Positions 23,873-32,139 of a stretch of 64,000 nucleotides of DNA are shown here, one piece after another (the first letter of the stretch is position 1; each line of letters starts with the position of its first letter). The stretch comes from Gemmatimonadota bacterium (GTDB lineage Bacteria; Gemmatimonadota; Gemmatimonadetes; Gemmatimonadales; GWC2-71-9): positions 7,736-71,735 of the forward strand of contig JAZKBR010000009.1 of assembly GCA_040388535.1 (NCBI GenBank). Direction: 5' to 3'. Made by a program: the position numbers and the translations under genes. The notes under the pieces were generated by a model that made no database searches, was not told the origin of the DNA, and saw only the letters and a program-made list of their open reading frames with translations.

Positions 23873-24345
23873 CTCGCAACGGCGGGCCCGCGATTGACTC
23901 GCGCGATGTGACACCCGGCTTCGCCGTGCCGCAGATAGAGGTGGTCGACATCGGGCTGATCCAAGAGCCGCTCGATGACGGTTTCGATTCCGTCACCAGT
24001 CGCTCGTTCCGTTGCTACGACCCGACTCCTCGGGGCGCGCGCCTCGAGAAAGAGTGGCAGCGAGCGGAGACCCGGCGGGAAGCCCGCGCCGGTGTAGCGG
24101 GTGCAATCGTGGGCGTGGATGAAGACGGGGCCCGGCGCGCCGAGGCCACCGGCTTCTGCGGGGCGGTAGGTGAAGAGCAGCCGCTCGTCGAGGCCGACCT
24201 GGAAGAGATCGAGGCAGGCGCGGCAGGGTCCGGTCCCCTTGGCCACTTCGCGCACGGCAGGGTGGCCGTACTCGGGCGAGCGGAGGGTGGATCGGACTTC
24301 GCGGGTGAGGTCATCGGGGAGGCCGGTCAGGTGGAACGCCATCAT
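23869..24345 (-). CDS. DUF1203 family protein
   Basis: 158 residues on the minus strand. The start is one of two adjacent ATGs (24345, 24342) with AGGA about 9 nt upstream; a longer frame to 24375 lacks support. FHLTGLP at the N terminus, then GTGPCRACLDLFQVGLDERL and PVFIHAHDCTRYTG match DUF1203: a conserved CRxCL pair and an HxxxC region that may bind metal. The family has no established function. Confidence 0.75.
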   Translation of the reverse strand: MMAFHLTGLPDDLTREVRSTLRSPEYGHPAVREVAKGTGPCRACLDLFQVGLDERLLFTYRPAEAGGLGAPGPVFIHAHDCTRYTGAGFPPGLRSLPLFLEARAPRSRVVATERATGDGIETVIERLLDQPDVDHLYLRHGEAGCHIARVNRGPAVAS

Positions 24346-24452
24346 TGCATCGGATCCTGAAAGAGTGTGCCCCAAGTATTCTTCGAGTGCGCGGGTGCGG
24401 CCACCGCGGAATGGACGGGTAATTTCTCCCTAGCCTGAGAGCTCCCCATATC

Positions 24453-25967
24453 GTGACCGTCCTCATCGTCGGCGCCGGCCCTACCGGCCTCGCCCTCGCG
24501 CTCTGGCTCACGCGCTTGGGCGTCGCGGTGCGCATTATCGACAAGACGGCGGAGCCAGGGACCACATCGCGGGCACTCGCGGTGCAAGCGCGCACACTCG
24601 AGTTCTATCAGCAACTCGGCTTCGCCGACCAGGTCGTCGATGCAGGACTCGAAATCGCCGGGATCAACCTCTGGAGCCGCGGGAAGCAGGTCACTCACGT
24701 GCCGCTCACCGGCCTCGGCGCCGGACTCTCCAGGTTCTCGTTTCCGCTGATCTATCCGCAGGACGCCCACGAAAAGCTGCTGATCGCCCAGCTCGCCTCA
24801 CTCGGTGTGCACGTCGAGCGCGAGACCACGCTGCTGCGATTCCGTGAGCACGCAACGGGTGTCAGTGCGACGATCGGGCACGCCGACGGCCGCGAGGAGG
24901 AGATGGAAGCGGCGTACATCGCCGGTTGCGACGGGGCACACTCCACCGTGCGCGAGGCGCTCGGGATCGGCTTTCCCGGCGGCACCTACTCGGGATACTT
25001 CTACGTCGCCGACGTCGAGGCTGGCAACCAGGCGTATCCCAACCAGATCTCGGTGGACATCGACGATGGGACATTCCTCGCCATCTTTCCGCTCACGTCC
25101 AGCGGGCACCTGCGGCTCATCGGCACGGCTCCGGAACAGCACGGCCGCGCACTGACATTCGATGACGTGAAGGGGCGCGCCGTCGACTCGATGCAACTCG
25201 ATATCGCGGCGGTCAACTGGTTCTCGACCTATCGCGTGCATCATCGCGTTGCCGACCACTTCCGGAGCGGTCGCGCCTTCCTCCTCGGCGACGCCGCGCA
25301 CGTCCACTCGCCGGTGGGCGGGCAGGGGATGAACACCGGTATCGGTGACGCTGTGAACCTCTCGTGGAAACTTGCGAGTGTGCTCAACGGCAAGGCGGCC
25401 AGCTCACTGCTCGCCAGTTACGAGCCGGAACGCATCGCCTTCGCACGTTTGCTGGTGGCAACGACCGATCGTGCCTTCACGGTGGTCACCGATCCGAGCG
25501 GCTGGGCGAACTTCGTCCGGCTGCGGCTCTTTCCATTGGTGGCGCCGTGGATCACGCGGATTCCGGCCGTACGCCGGCGTCTCTTCCGCACCGTCTCGCA
25601 GCTGATCGTCAGCTACCGCGACAGCGCGCTGAGTGCCGGTGCAGCAGGCGAGGTACACGGCGGTGATCGCTTGCCCTGGGTCGACCTCGGTGGCGGACGG
25701 GACAACTTTGCCCCGCTGCAGTCGCTGGGCTGGCAGGTACATATATATGGACATGTTCCAGATGCGCTCCGGGCCGAGTGCGGCGCGCTTGGGCTGAATG
25801 TGCACGGCTTCGATTGGGAGCCGAAGATGGCGGAAGCCGGCCTGAAGCAGGCGGCACTCTATCTGGTGCGCCCGGATGGCTACGTAGGACTTGCCGACGA
25901 GCAGGCCGATCCAGCAACACTCCGGCAGTATGTCGAAACTGTCCGCAACATCAGGAGTCACTCGTGA
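24453..25967 (+). CDS. FAD-dependent aromatic monooxygenase (PF01494 type)
   Basis: 504 residues, GTG start. The Rossmann GAGPTG at 7-12, the DG motif (AGCDGAHSTVREALG, around 157) and the GD motif (GDAAHVHSPVGGQGMNTG, around 279-296) together define class A flavoprotein hydroxylases of the PheA/TfdB/MHPCH type. The C-terminal thioredoxin-like domain common to this subgroup is present (WQVHIYGHVPDALRAECGAL to VRPDGYVGLADEQAD), with no cysteines. Such enzymes hydroxylate phenolic rings using NAD(P)H and O2. It is joined by a 4-nt overlap to a GH43 glycosidase gene. Confidence 0.85.
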   Translation: MTVLIVGAGPTGLALALWLTRLGVAVRIIDKTAEPGTTSRALAVQARTLEFYQQLGFADQVVDAGLEIAGINLWSRGKQVTHVPLTGLGAGLSRFSFPLIYPQDAHEKLLIAQLASLGVHVERETTLLRFREHATGVSATIGHADGREEEMEAAYIAGCDGAHSTVREALGIGFPGGTYSGYFYVADVEAGNQAYPNQISVDIDDGTFLAIFPLTSSGHLRLIGTAPEQHGRALTFDDVKGRAVDSMQLDIAAVNWFSTYRVHHRVADHFRSGRAFLLGDAAHVHSPVGGQGMNTGIGDAVNLSWKLASVLNGKAASSLLASYEPERIAFARLLVATTDRAFTVVTDPSGWANFVRLRLFPLVAPWITRIPAVRRRLFRTVSQLIVSYRDSALSAGAAGEVHGGDRLPWVDLGGGRDNFAPLQSLGWQVHIYGHVPDALRAECGALGLNVHGFDWEPKMAEAGLKQAALYLVRPDGYVGLADEQADPATLRQYVETVRNIRSHS

Positions 25968-26992
25968 GCCGTCGTCATCTCGTTCTGTTTGCCGCGCTCC
26001 TGCTGCCTGGCACCCGGGCCGAGGCGCAGCAGCCACTCCGCTCGGGGAATCCCATCCTGAAGGGGTGGTACGCCGATCCTGAAGCGCATCTCTTCGAAGG
26101 GCAGTACTGGATCTACCCGACATATTCGGCGCGCTACGGGCAGCAGACCTTTCTCGATGCCTTCTCATCGAACGATCTGGTGACCTGGACGCGGCACGAG
26201 CACGTGCTCGATACCGCGAATGTGAAATGGGCCCACAAGGCGGTGTGGGCGCCATCGATCATCGAGAAGGAGGGTTGGTACTACCTCTTCTTCGGCGCCA
26301 ACGACATCCAGAGTGACAGTGCCCTTGGTGGCATCGGCGTGGCGCGATCGCGCTCTCCATCCGGTCCCTTCATCGACTATCTCGGCAAGCCGCTCATCGA
26401 CAAGTTCCACAACGGCGCGCAACCGATCGACCAGAACGTCTTCCGCGACAAGGATGGCGCCTACTACATCCTCTATGGCGGCTGGGGGCACTGCAACATC
26501 GCCCGGCTCAACAACACCTTCACTGGTTTCATCCCCTTCGCCGATGGCACGGTCTTCAAGGAGATTACACCGAAGGGGTACGTCGAAGGGGCGTACATGC
26601 TGCTCAAGGACGGCAAGTACTACCTGATGTGGTCGGAAGGGGGGTGGACCGGGCCGGACTATGCGGTGGCGTATGCCATCGGCACTTCACCTTTCGGGCC
26701 GTTCGAGCGGGTCGCGAAGATCCTGCAGCAGGATTCGACTGTGGCACGCGGGGCAGGGCACCACTCGGTGCTGCACGTACCGGGATCGCCGAAGTGGTAC
26801 ATCGTCTATCACCGGCGCCCGCTCGAGGAGACCGACCGCGATCACCGGGTGGTGAGCATCGAGGAACTCCACTTCGATGCGAAGGGGATGATCGAGCCGG
26901 TCATTATTACCCGCGCCGGAGTCAGCGCGGACCCGATTTCGATCGGTGGAAGGCGAAATGCAGCCGCGGGTAAGGCTCGCCCTCAGGACTGA
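25964..26992 (+). CDS. Secreted glycoside hydrolase family 43 protein
   Basis: 342 residues, GTG start. Signal peptide (HLVLFAALLLPGTRAEAQ). The GH43 five-bladed propeller is indicated by the three acidic residues in the expected context: Asp38 in GWYADPEAHL (general base), Asp156 in PIDQNVFRDKDG (pKa modulator) and Glu208 in KGYVEGAYMLL (general acid), plus KAVWAPSII. GH43 enzymes act on arabinan, arabinoxylan or xylo-oligosaccharides by inversion; the exact substrate cannot be read here. The 3' end overlaps the convergent esterase gene by 71 nt. Confidence 0.9.
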   Translation: MSRRHLVLFAALLLPGTRAEAQQPLRSGNPILKGWYADPEAHLFEGQYWIYPTYSARYGQQTFLDAFSSNDLVTWTRHEHVLDTANVKWAHKAVWAPSIIEKEGWYYLFFGANDIQSDSALGGIGVARSRSPSGPFIDYLGKPLIDKFHNGAQPIDQNVFRDKDGAYYILYGGWGHCNIARLNNTFTGFIPFADGTVFKEITPKGYVEGAYMLLKDGKYYLMWSEGGWTGPDYAVAYAIGTSPFGPFERVAKILQQDSTVARGAGHHSVLHVPGSPKWYIVYHRRPLEETDRDHRVVSIEELHFDAKGMIEPVIITRAGVSADPISIGGRRNAAAGKARPQD

Positions 26993-28421
26993 TGTTGCCA
27001 ATTCCCCCGAAGCGTTGCTCACCCCGAAGGCCTTCACCCAGGGCCTTCGCCTCGAACAGGACGACGGCACGGGGGCGCATTCCATTCATGAAGCCGTAAG
27101 TGAAGCCGCCAGGGGTCATCTTGAGATAGGTCCAGCGCTGGACGAGCTCTCGACCACTGGCATCGTGATTGATCGTTTCCCCGACCAGGCGCCCGTCCTT
27201 GACGCTGATGCGGAGGCGCTCCCGACCGTCGTGGGTCTCTTCCTCACCCATCCAGAGGTCGCCCTCCCATTCGCCGAGATATGGCTTCATTGCTTCAATC
27301 GGCGGGAAGGGCGTGGCGAGCAAGCCCTCGATGGTTTCGGCCGGTGCTGTCCGCTGCGAGAGGGCGGCGATCCGCGCACGCTGCGCCTGGTCATCAGCGG
27401 GAACGCCGTACCCACGTGAGTACAACTCGTAGGCCGCTTTGCTCTCGTTCGCACGACCCTCGGCGAGCAAGTCGTGGTACACATCGTTCAGCAGCTTCTT
27501 CGGGGGGATGATGGCGGCACCGAAGTGCGAGGCCAGGGTGGCATAGTATGGGAGCGCCCGGGTCGCCGGCGAAGTCGGAGCGGCGATCATGGAGTAGTCC
27601 GCAAAGAGTTCGCGCAGGCCGAGGTAGGCGGCCGGCATCACCACGGACTCGTGCGACTCGTGGACCAGATGCTCACGGTGTAGTAGCCAGTTCGCGGGTG
27701 CGGCCCTGGTCAGCGCGCTCCAGGTGGCAGCAGACCAACCGTAGCGCGCTTCGAACGAGGCATAGCGGAGCGCAGGGCCCTTGGCGGCGGCCCGGGCGGT
27801 GAGACGCTTTGCAATCCAGTTGTCGCCGAGCGCAACCGGTGTATCGATCGCAAGCACACAGAGAAAGGTTGACCTCGTCGCGGCAAGCCAGGTGGCAAGA
27901 ATTCCCCCGGACGAATGCCCGATGAAAGTGCGAGGCAATCCCCCGCGAAATTGACGATCGACGGCCGGCAGCAATTCGCGTTCGATGAAGTCCAGGAAGC
28001 GGTCACCGCCTTCATGCGTCGTGCTGCCACTCACCGAGAGACCGGGTGGCGTCAGGTCACGGAGCCGGTTGGAGTTCTCGATGCCGATCAGGACCATCTC
28101 CGGTATCTGGCCGGTCAGGGCCAGTTGGGAGCTGACTGCCATCACCGGGGCCAGATTGAGTTCGCCGTCTACGACGACTGCCACCGGGTACCTGCGGCTT
28201 GCGCCGGTCTTCTCGTATGACGCTGGAAGCGCGACGAAAATGCGTCGGGTCTCCTTGAGTATTGCGGAATTGATCAGGAATGCCCGAGCCGCAGGCGGCT
28301 GGCTGCCGGGGATGGCGCCGCGAGGGTCGACAATCAGGGCTGGCCCCTGTTGGGCTGTTGCCGACCCCAGGATGGTGGGGCCGACGGTCACCAGGAACGC
28401 GATCAACAGGGTCAAGCGCAT
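26922..28421 (-). CDS. Exported esterase of the Esterase D/antigen 85 superfamily
   Basis: 499 residues on the minus strand; the ATG preceding the signal peptide (RLTLLIAFLVTVGPTILGSA) is preferred to the longer frame. The alpha/beta-hydrolase domain (about 50-310) has the nucleophile elbow GHSSGG with Ser170, and YPVAVVVDGELN as in feruloyl/acyl esterases (PF00756). A further domain of about 120 residues (from LGEWEGDLWMG) forms a beta-rich unit. Proximity to a GH43 suggests plant-polysaccharide side-chain removal, but that is inference. The terminal 71 nt are shared with the GH43 gene on the other strand. Confidence 0.8.
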   Translation of the reverse strand: MRLTLLIAFLVTVGPTILGSATAQQGPALIVDPRGAIPGSQPPAARAFLINSAILKETRRIFVALPASYEKTGASRRYPVAVVVDGELNLAPVMAVSSQLALTGQIPEMVLIGIENSNRLRDLTPPGLSVSGSTTHEGGDRFLDFIERELLPAVDRQFRGGLPRTFIGHSSGGILATWLAATRSTFLCVLAIDTPVALGDNWIAKRLTARAAAKGPALRYASFEARYGWSAATWSALTRAAPANWLLHREHLVHESHESVVMPAAYLGLRELFADYSMIAAPTSPATRALPYYATLASHFGAAIIPPKKLLNDVYHDLLAEGRANESKAAYELYSRGYGVPADDQAQRARIAALSQRTAPAETIEGLLATPFPPIEAMKPYLGEWEGDLWMGEEETHDGRERLRISVKDGRLVGETINHDASGRELVQRWTYLKMTPGGFTYGFMNGMRPRAVVLFEAKALGEGLRGEQRFGGIGNISPEGEPYPRLHFAFHRSKSGPR

Positions 28422-28527
28422 GCGTCGTCCTCGAAGTGGGTGAGGAAGGGACGCGCCTCGGCCGGCCGGAGGGCAATGGTGGGGTGACGAATGCGCGGAA
28501 TTCGGGGGTGAAAGGAGTCGAGGTGCG

Positions 28528-29691
28528 CTACGACGACAGCTGGTTCGCGTAGGCCTCGACGATCTCGACCCGGTTCTTGCCCGCCGCTTTGGCAGAGTAC
28601 ATCGCACTGTCGGCCCGCTGGAGGATGGCGTCGGGATTCAGGTCGGCTCCGTCGAACAGGGTCCCGCCGATCGAGCAGCTGCAGACGTCGATTTCGAGAA
28701 CCCCGTCATCGGCCGAGCCTGTCGTGCCGAGGTGATACGGTTGGGAGAGCACTGCGCTGAGGTTCTGGCTTACGGACCGCAGGTTGACCAGCGCTTCGTC
28801 CCGGTTGCGGCCGAGGTGACTCAGGACCACCACGAACTCATCGCCGCCGAGTCGCGCGGCCATCTCCATCGCACGAATCGAGGCCAGCAGGCGCTGGGCA
28901 ACTTCCTGGAGCACGAAGTCGCCGCACTCGTGTCCGTGGACATCATTGATCGTCTTCAGGTTGTCGACATCGAGGAACAGCACGCCGCCGTACTCCCCCA
29001 GGCGTCGGCTCGCGAGGAGCCGTTCAGCCAGCCTTTGCATGATGCGCCGCCGGTTGGGGAGCTGAGTGAGCGGGTCGATGCCTGACAGGCTCTCGAGTTC
29101 GTGTTCGTTCTGATGTGTGGCGAACTCGCCGAGCCATGCGACGAAGAGCACGGTGAAGATCATCGTGCCGAGGTAGCCGGCCTTGAACGCCGCAATAGTC
29201 TGTCGGGGCAGGACGAAGAGTGACGCCTCGGGATCGACGCCGACATAAGCCGACCAGGCGAAGGCACCGATGTTGAGGACGACCAGGAAGGCGGTGCTGC
29301 GCCAGTCGCGCAACGGAAAGATCGCGATGGCGATCATCGCGATCACGATGAAGATGTAGTGGAGGCCGAGGAAGGAGCCGCTCACCAACGCGACCGTGGC
29401 GCCGACCATGCCGGTCAGGGTGAGCGCGATCGCCCAGCGAGCGATGGTGTACTCCCCTCGCCGGTTGAGCCAGGGTGTTCCGCCGGCGATGACGAATGCC
29501 GGGAGGTGAATCGCCGTGGACCGGATCAGGGCGGCATTGCCGCTCACCAGATAGGCGATGTCAAAGCCGAGCATGAAGAGGATCGCGAGGAGGGCGACCG
29601 TATTGACGTAGAGGATCTTGCGGCGGAGTGAAAAACTCTGGGTCCGATCGGCGCCCCAGTAGAGCCAGGCCATCAGCCGATATCCCAACAT
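28528..29691 (-). CDS. Membrane diguanylate cyclase (GGDEF)
   Basis: 387 residues from ATG 29691. Six hydrophobic helices occupy 30-190, followed by a complete GGDEF domain: DPLTQLPNRRRI, FLDVDNLKTINDVHGHECGD (metal Asp241) and the active-site GGDEF at 282-286. It should make c-di-GMP at the inner membrane in response to a signal sensed through the helices. The inhibitory RxxD site, normally five residues before GGDEF, reads RAME, so product inhibition may be weak. No effector or phosphodiesterase is nearby. Confidence 0.9.
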   Translation of the reverse strand: MLGYRLMAWLYWGADRTQSFSLRRKILYVNTVALLAILFMLGFDIAYLVSGNAALIRSTAIHLPAFVIAGGTPWLNRRGEYTIARWAIALTLTGMVGATVALVSGSFLGLHYIFIVIAMIAIAIFPLRDWRSTAFLVVLNIGAFAWSAYVGVDPEASLFVLPRQTIAAFKAGYLGTMIFTVLFVAWLGEFATHQNEHELESLSGIDPLTQLPNRRRIMQRLAERLLASRRLGEYGGVLFLDVDNLKTINDVHGHECGDFVLQEVAQRLLASIRAMEMAARLGGDEFVVVLSHLGRNRDEALVNLRSVSQNLSAVLSQPYHLGTTGSADDGVLEIDVCSCSIGGTLFDGADLNPDAILQRADSAMYSAKAAGKNRVEIVEAYANQLSS

Positions 29692-29819
29692 GAGCGCGTC
29701 GTTCCGGGGTAGGAGTGTACAGAATCTACACGCCTGCGGGGCCGCTGTGCGCCCGCCGCACCGCATTCTCGTCCCCCGGGAAATCGCCGACAGGCCCCAC
29801 TCCCGAGCCGAGACCTGCC

Positions 29820-30647
29820 ATGATCCCAGCGATCACTGATGCCGACCCGATGGCTGCGCTCAAGGCGCGCCTCAAGACGATGTGGGAATCGGGCGACTAC
29901 AGTCACTTCGCCCGATTCATGGATCCTGGTGCCCAGGAATTTCTGGAGCGGCTTCAGGTCGCGCCGGGCACCCGGATGCTCGATGTGGCGTGCGGCGCGG
30001 GGCATCTCGCGATCGCGGCTGCCGAGGGTCGCGCGGAGGTCACCGGAATCGACTTCGCCTCGAACCTGATCGGCCGGGCACGGAGCCATGCAGCAAGTGC
30101 CGGCGTGCAAGTACGGTTCGACGAGGGCGACGCCGAGCACTTGCCGTACGCCGATGGCGAGTTTGACCTGGTCGTGAGCCTCATTGGGGCCATCTTTGCC
30201 CCGCAGCCCGACCGGGTCGCGGCCGAGATGCTGAGGGTCTGCCGTCCTGGCGGCAGGATCGTGATGGCGAACTGGACGCCGGAGGGCCACATCGGTCAGA
30301 TGTTCCGGATCCTGGGCGCATATCTGCCGCTGTCCCCGTTGATGCCATCGCCGATGAAATGGGGTGACGAGTCGACGCTCCGCTGGCGGTTGAGTCGGGG
30401 GACGACCTCCCTCAAGGTGACCCGTCGGATGTATCCGATGCATTTTCCGTTTCCGCCGGCCGAGGTGGTCGAGTTCTATCGCGAGCACTACGGCCCGGTC
30501 AACCGCGCATTTGTCTCACTCGACAGCATCGACCAGCAGGACCTGCGATACGATCTCGAAGAACTCTGGACGCGTCACAATCGTGCAATCGACGGGAGCA
30601 CCGAGGTGCAGGCGGAGTATCTTGAGGCGGTGGCGGTGCAGGGGTGA
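29820..30647 (+). CDS. Class I SAM-dependent methyltransferase
   Basis: 275 residues. Motif I MLDVACGAGHLAIAAAEG (53-70), the acidic loop VTGIDFASNLIGRA, motif II/III GDAEHLPYADGEFDLVVS and CRPGGRIVMANW are those of UbiE/type 11 methyltransferases. The acceptor substrate is unknown. The ATG is supported by the start of the family-typical domain; a longer frame begins inside the divergent promoter region shared with the GGDEF gene. Its stop overlaps a possible GTG of the next gene. Confidence 0.85.
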   Translation: MIPAITDADPMAALKARLKTMWESGDYSHFARFMDPGAQEFLERLQVAPGTRMLDVACGAGHLAIAAAEGRAEVTGIDFASNLIGRARSHAASAGVQVRFDEGDAEHLPYADGEFDLVVSLIGAIFAPQPDRVAAEMLRVCRPGGRIVMANWTPEGHIGQMFRILGAYLPLSPLMPSPMKWGDESTLRWRLSRGTTSLKVTRRMYPMHFPFPPAEVVEFYREHYGPVNRAFVSLDSIDQQDLRYDLEELWTRHNRAIDGSTEVQAEYLEAVAVQG

Positions 30648-30661
30648 ACTGTGGTCTTCAT

Positions 30662-30666
30662 GGAGG
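30662..30666 (+). promoter_or_regulatory. Shine-Dalgarno GGAGG
   Basis: GGAGG lies 4 nt before the ATG at 30671 and favours that start over the GTG at 30644, which lacks such a signal. Confidence 0.6.
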
Positions 30667-30670
30667 ACCC

Positions 30671-30901
30671 ATGCCTTCTAGAGCAGCAACCCATCCCAAC
30701 GCGGCGGCTTTTCCGCGCGGCGTCTCCGGCCCCGCGCTGCGTGCACTGCACAACGCCGAGATCGCCTCCATGGCGCAGCTCACGCAATGGCGCGAAGCCG
30801 ACCTCACCAGACTGCATGGGATGGGCCCCAAGGTGATGGGAATCCTCAAGGCGGCGCTGGCGGAGCAGGGGAAGTCGTTGAAGGGAGTCTCTAGTCTCTA
30901 G
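30671..30901 (+). CDS. Small helix-hairpin-helix-like protein
   Basis: 76 residues. FPRGVSGPALRALHNAEIAS, MAQLTQWREADLTRLHGMGP and KVMGILKAALAEQ reproduce the helix-hairpin-helix pattern seen in the C-terminal domain of RNA polymerase alpha and related small DNA-binding proteins. Function unknown; non-specific nucleic acid binding is plausible. The last codons and the TAG come from a heptamer repeat array, so the C terminus (VSSL) has probably been altered by repeat insertion. Confidence 0.7.
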   Translation: MPSRAATHPNAAAFPRGVSGPALRALHNAEIASMAQLTQWREADLTRLHGMGPKVMGILKAALAEQGKSLKGVSSL

Positions 30902-30925
30902 TCTCTAGTCTCTAGTCTCTAGTCT
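30886..30925. repeat. Heptamer array (AGACTAG)n, reverse orientation
   Basis: Five full 7-bp units read AGTCTCT on the + strand, that is AGAGACT / AGACTAG on the minus strand, followed by a partial unit. The array begins four codons before the end of the preceding gene and supplies its stop codon. Same heptamer as at 9546-9610, inverted. Confidence 0.9.
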
Positions 30926-30976
30926 TCCTTCCCCCTTTTCCCTTCTCCTATGCTCCCCTTCATTGCAGATTGAGAC

Positions 30977-31252
30977 ATGCCCTCACCGGAGTCAGTGCCG
31001 ATGCTTTCTCTCGTCGTCTGGGCGATGCTGACCGGAATGGTCACCGGCGGCGTCTGGGTGGCGATCGTACTCAAGCAGCATCAGAAGAAGCTCGAGGGGT
31101 ATCAGCCGGAACTGCTCTCCAGGATGGAGGAGCGGCTCGAGATGCTCGAGAGCGTGGAAGGCAGGCTCGCCGAGATGGAGGAGCGCCTCGATTTCACCGA
31201 GCGCGTCATCAAGTCCGACCCGGAGCCACCGAGGCTCCCGCCGCAATCCTGA
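30977..31252 (+). CDS. Single-span membrane protein with coiled coil
   Basis: 91 residues. One hydrophobic helix (LSLVVWAMLTGMVTGGVWVAI, about 10-31) is followed by a charged heptad-like region (QPELLSRMEERLEMLESV, LAEMEERLDF) that should form a coiled coil. A Pro-rich tail ends it. The layout recalls phage-shock-protein B-like or small scaffold proteins, but no family match is claimed. Confidence 0.6.
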   Translation: MPSPESVPMLSLVVWAMLTGMVTGGVWVAIVLKQHQKKLEGYQPELLSRMEERLEMLESVEGRLAEMEERLDFTERVIKSDPEPPRLPPQS

Positions 31253-31301
31253 TTGTTGCCTCAGCTGCTGACGTCCTGTCTTTCCCTCTGGAGCAGTCCT
31301 G

Positions 31302-32138
31302 ATGCCCCATCGCTTTCTCCTGAACTTCACTCCGACGGGGATGATCCCGACCAAGGCGATGACGCCGCACGTGCCGATCCTGCCGCACGAGATCGTGACC
31401 CAGGTCGATGAAGCCGTCGCGCTTGGCGCGAACATGGTGCACCTGCACGCGCGCGATGCGACGACCGGCAAACCGACCTACCAGAAGGAGATCTATGCCG
31501 AGATCGTGGGCGGGGTGCGCGAGCGTCATCCGGAGCTGGTGATCTGTCTGTCGACCAGCGGTCGCGATTTCCCGGGCTTCAATGAGCGCTCCGAGTGCCT
31601 CGATCTCACCGGCGACCTGCGCCCCGACATGGGCTCGCTCACGCTGAGTTCGCTCAACTTCAATGCACAGGCGAGCATGAACTCGCCCGACATGATCCAG
31701 TCGCTCGCGAAGAAGATGCAGGACAACGGGATCAAGCCCGAACTTGAGGTCTTCGATCTCGGGATGATCAACTACGCCCACTACCTGATCAAGAAAGGGT
31801 TGATCACGCCGCCGTACTACTTCAATCTCATCCTCGGCAACATCGCGTGCGCCCAGGCGAACCTCCTCTCGCTCGGATTGATGATCAAGGAGCTGCCGGC
31901 CGAGTCCTTCTGGAGTGTCGGCGGCATTGGTGACTCGCAGCTGCGGATGAATGCGATCGGTATCGTCGACGGCGGCGGCGTGCGTGTCGGGCTCGAGGAC
32001 AATATCTATCTCGACGACGCGCGAACGAAGCTCGCGACGAATGCCCAGCTGGTGCGTCGTGTCATCGACATCGCCACGGTGATGGGCCGCACGCCCTACT
32101 CGCACGGCGAGGCGAGGGCCGAGCTGGGGTTGCAGTAG
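31302..32138 (+). CDS. BKACE (DUF849) beta-keto acid cleavage enzyme
   Basis: 278 residues, the usual size. The Zn site motif VHLHARD (His47, His49) on the second strand, the N-terminal NFTPTGMIPT, and the late VGGIGDSQLRMNAIGI and RVGLEDNIYLD with the second metal-binding Glu are diagnostic for the 3-keto-5-aminohexanoate cleavage enzyme family. BKACEs condense a beta-keto acid with acetyl-CoA to give acetoacetate and a new CoA ester; the accepted beta-keto acid varies widely. No other lysine-fermentation gene is present, so that particular pathway should not be assumed. GGAG lies ahead of the ATG. Confidence 0.9.
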   Translation: MPHRFLLNFTPTGMIPTKAMTPHVPILPHEIVTQVDEAVALGANMVHLHARDATTGKPTYQKEIYAEIVGGVRERHPELVICLSTSGRDFPGFNERSECLDLTGDLRPDMGSLTLSSLNFNAQASMNSPDMIQSLAKKMQDNGIKPELEVFDLGMINYAHYLIKKGLITPPYYFNLILGNIACAQANLLSLGLMIKELPAESFWSVGGIGDSQLRMNAIGIVDGGGVRVGLEDNIYLDDARTKLATNAQLVRRVIDIATVMGRTPYSHGEARAELGLQ

Positions 32139-32139
32139 G

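Noticed and set aside
31302-32138. Lysine fermentation enzyme Kce in the strict sense
   Set aside because: No other gene of that pathway is nearby and BKACE members differ in substrate; only the family-level call is supported.
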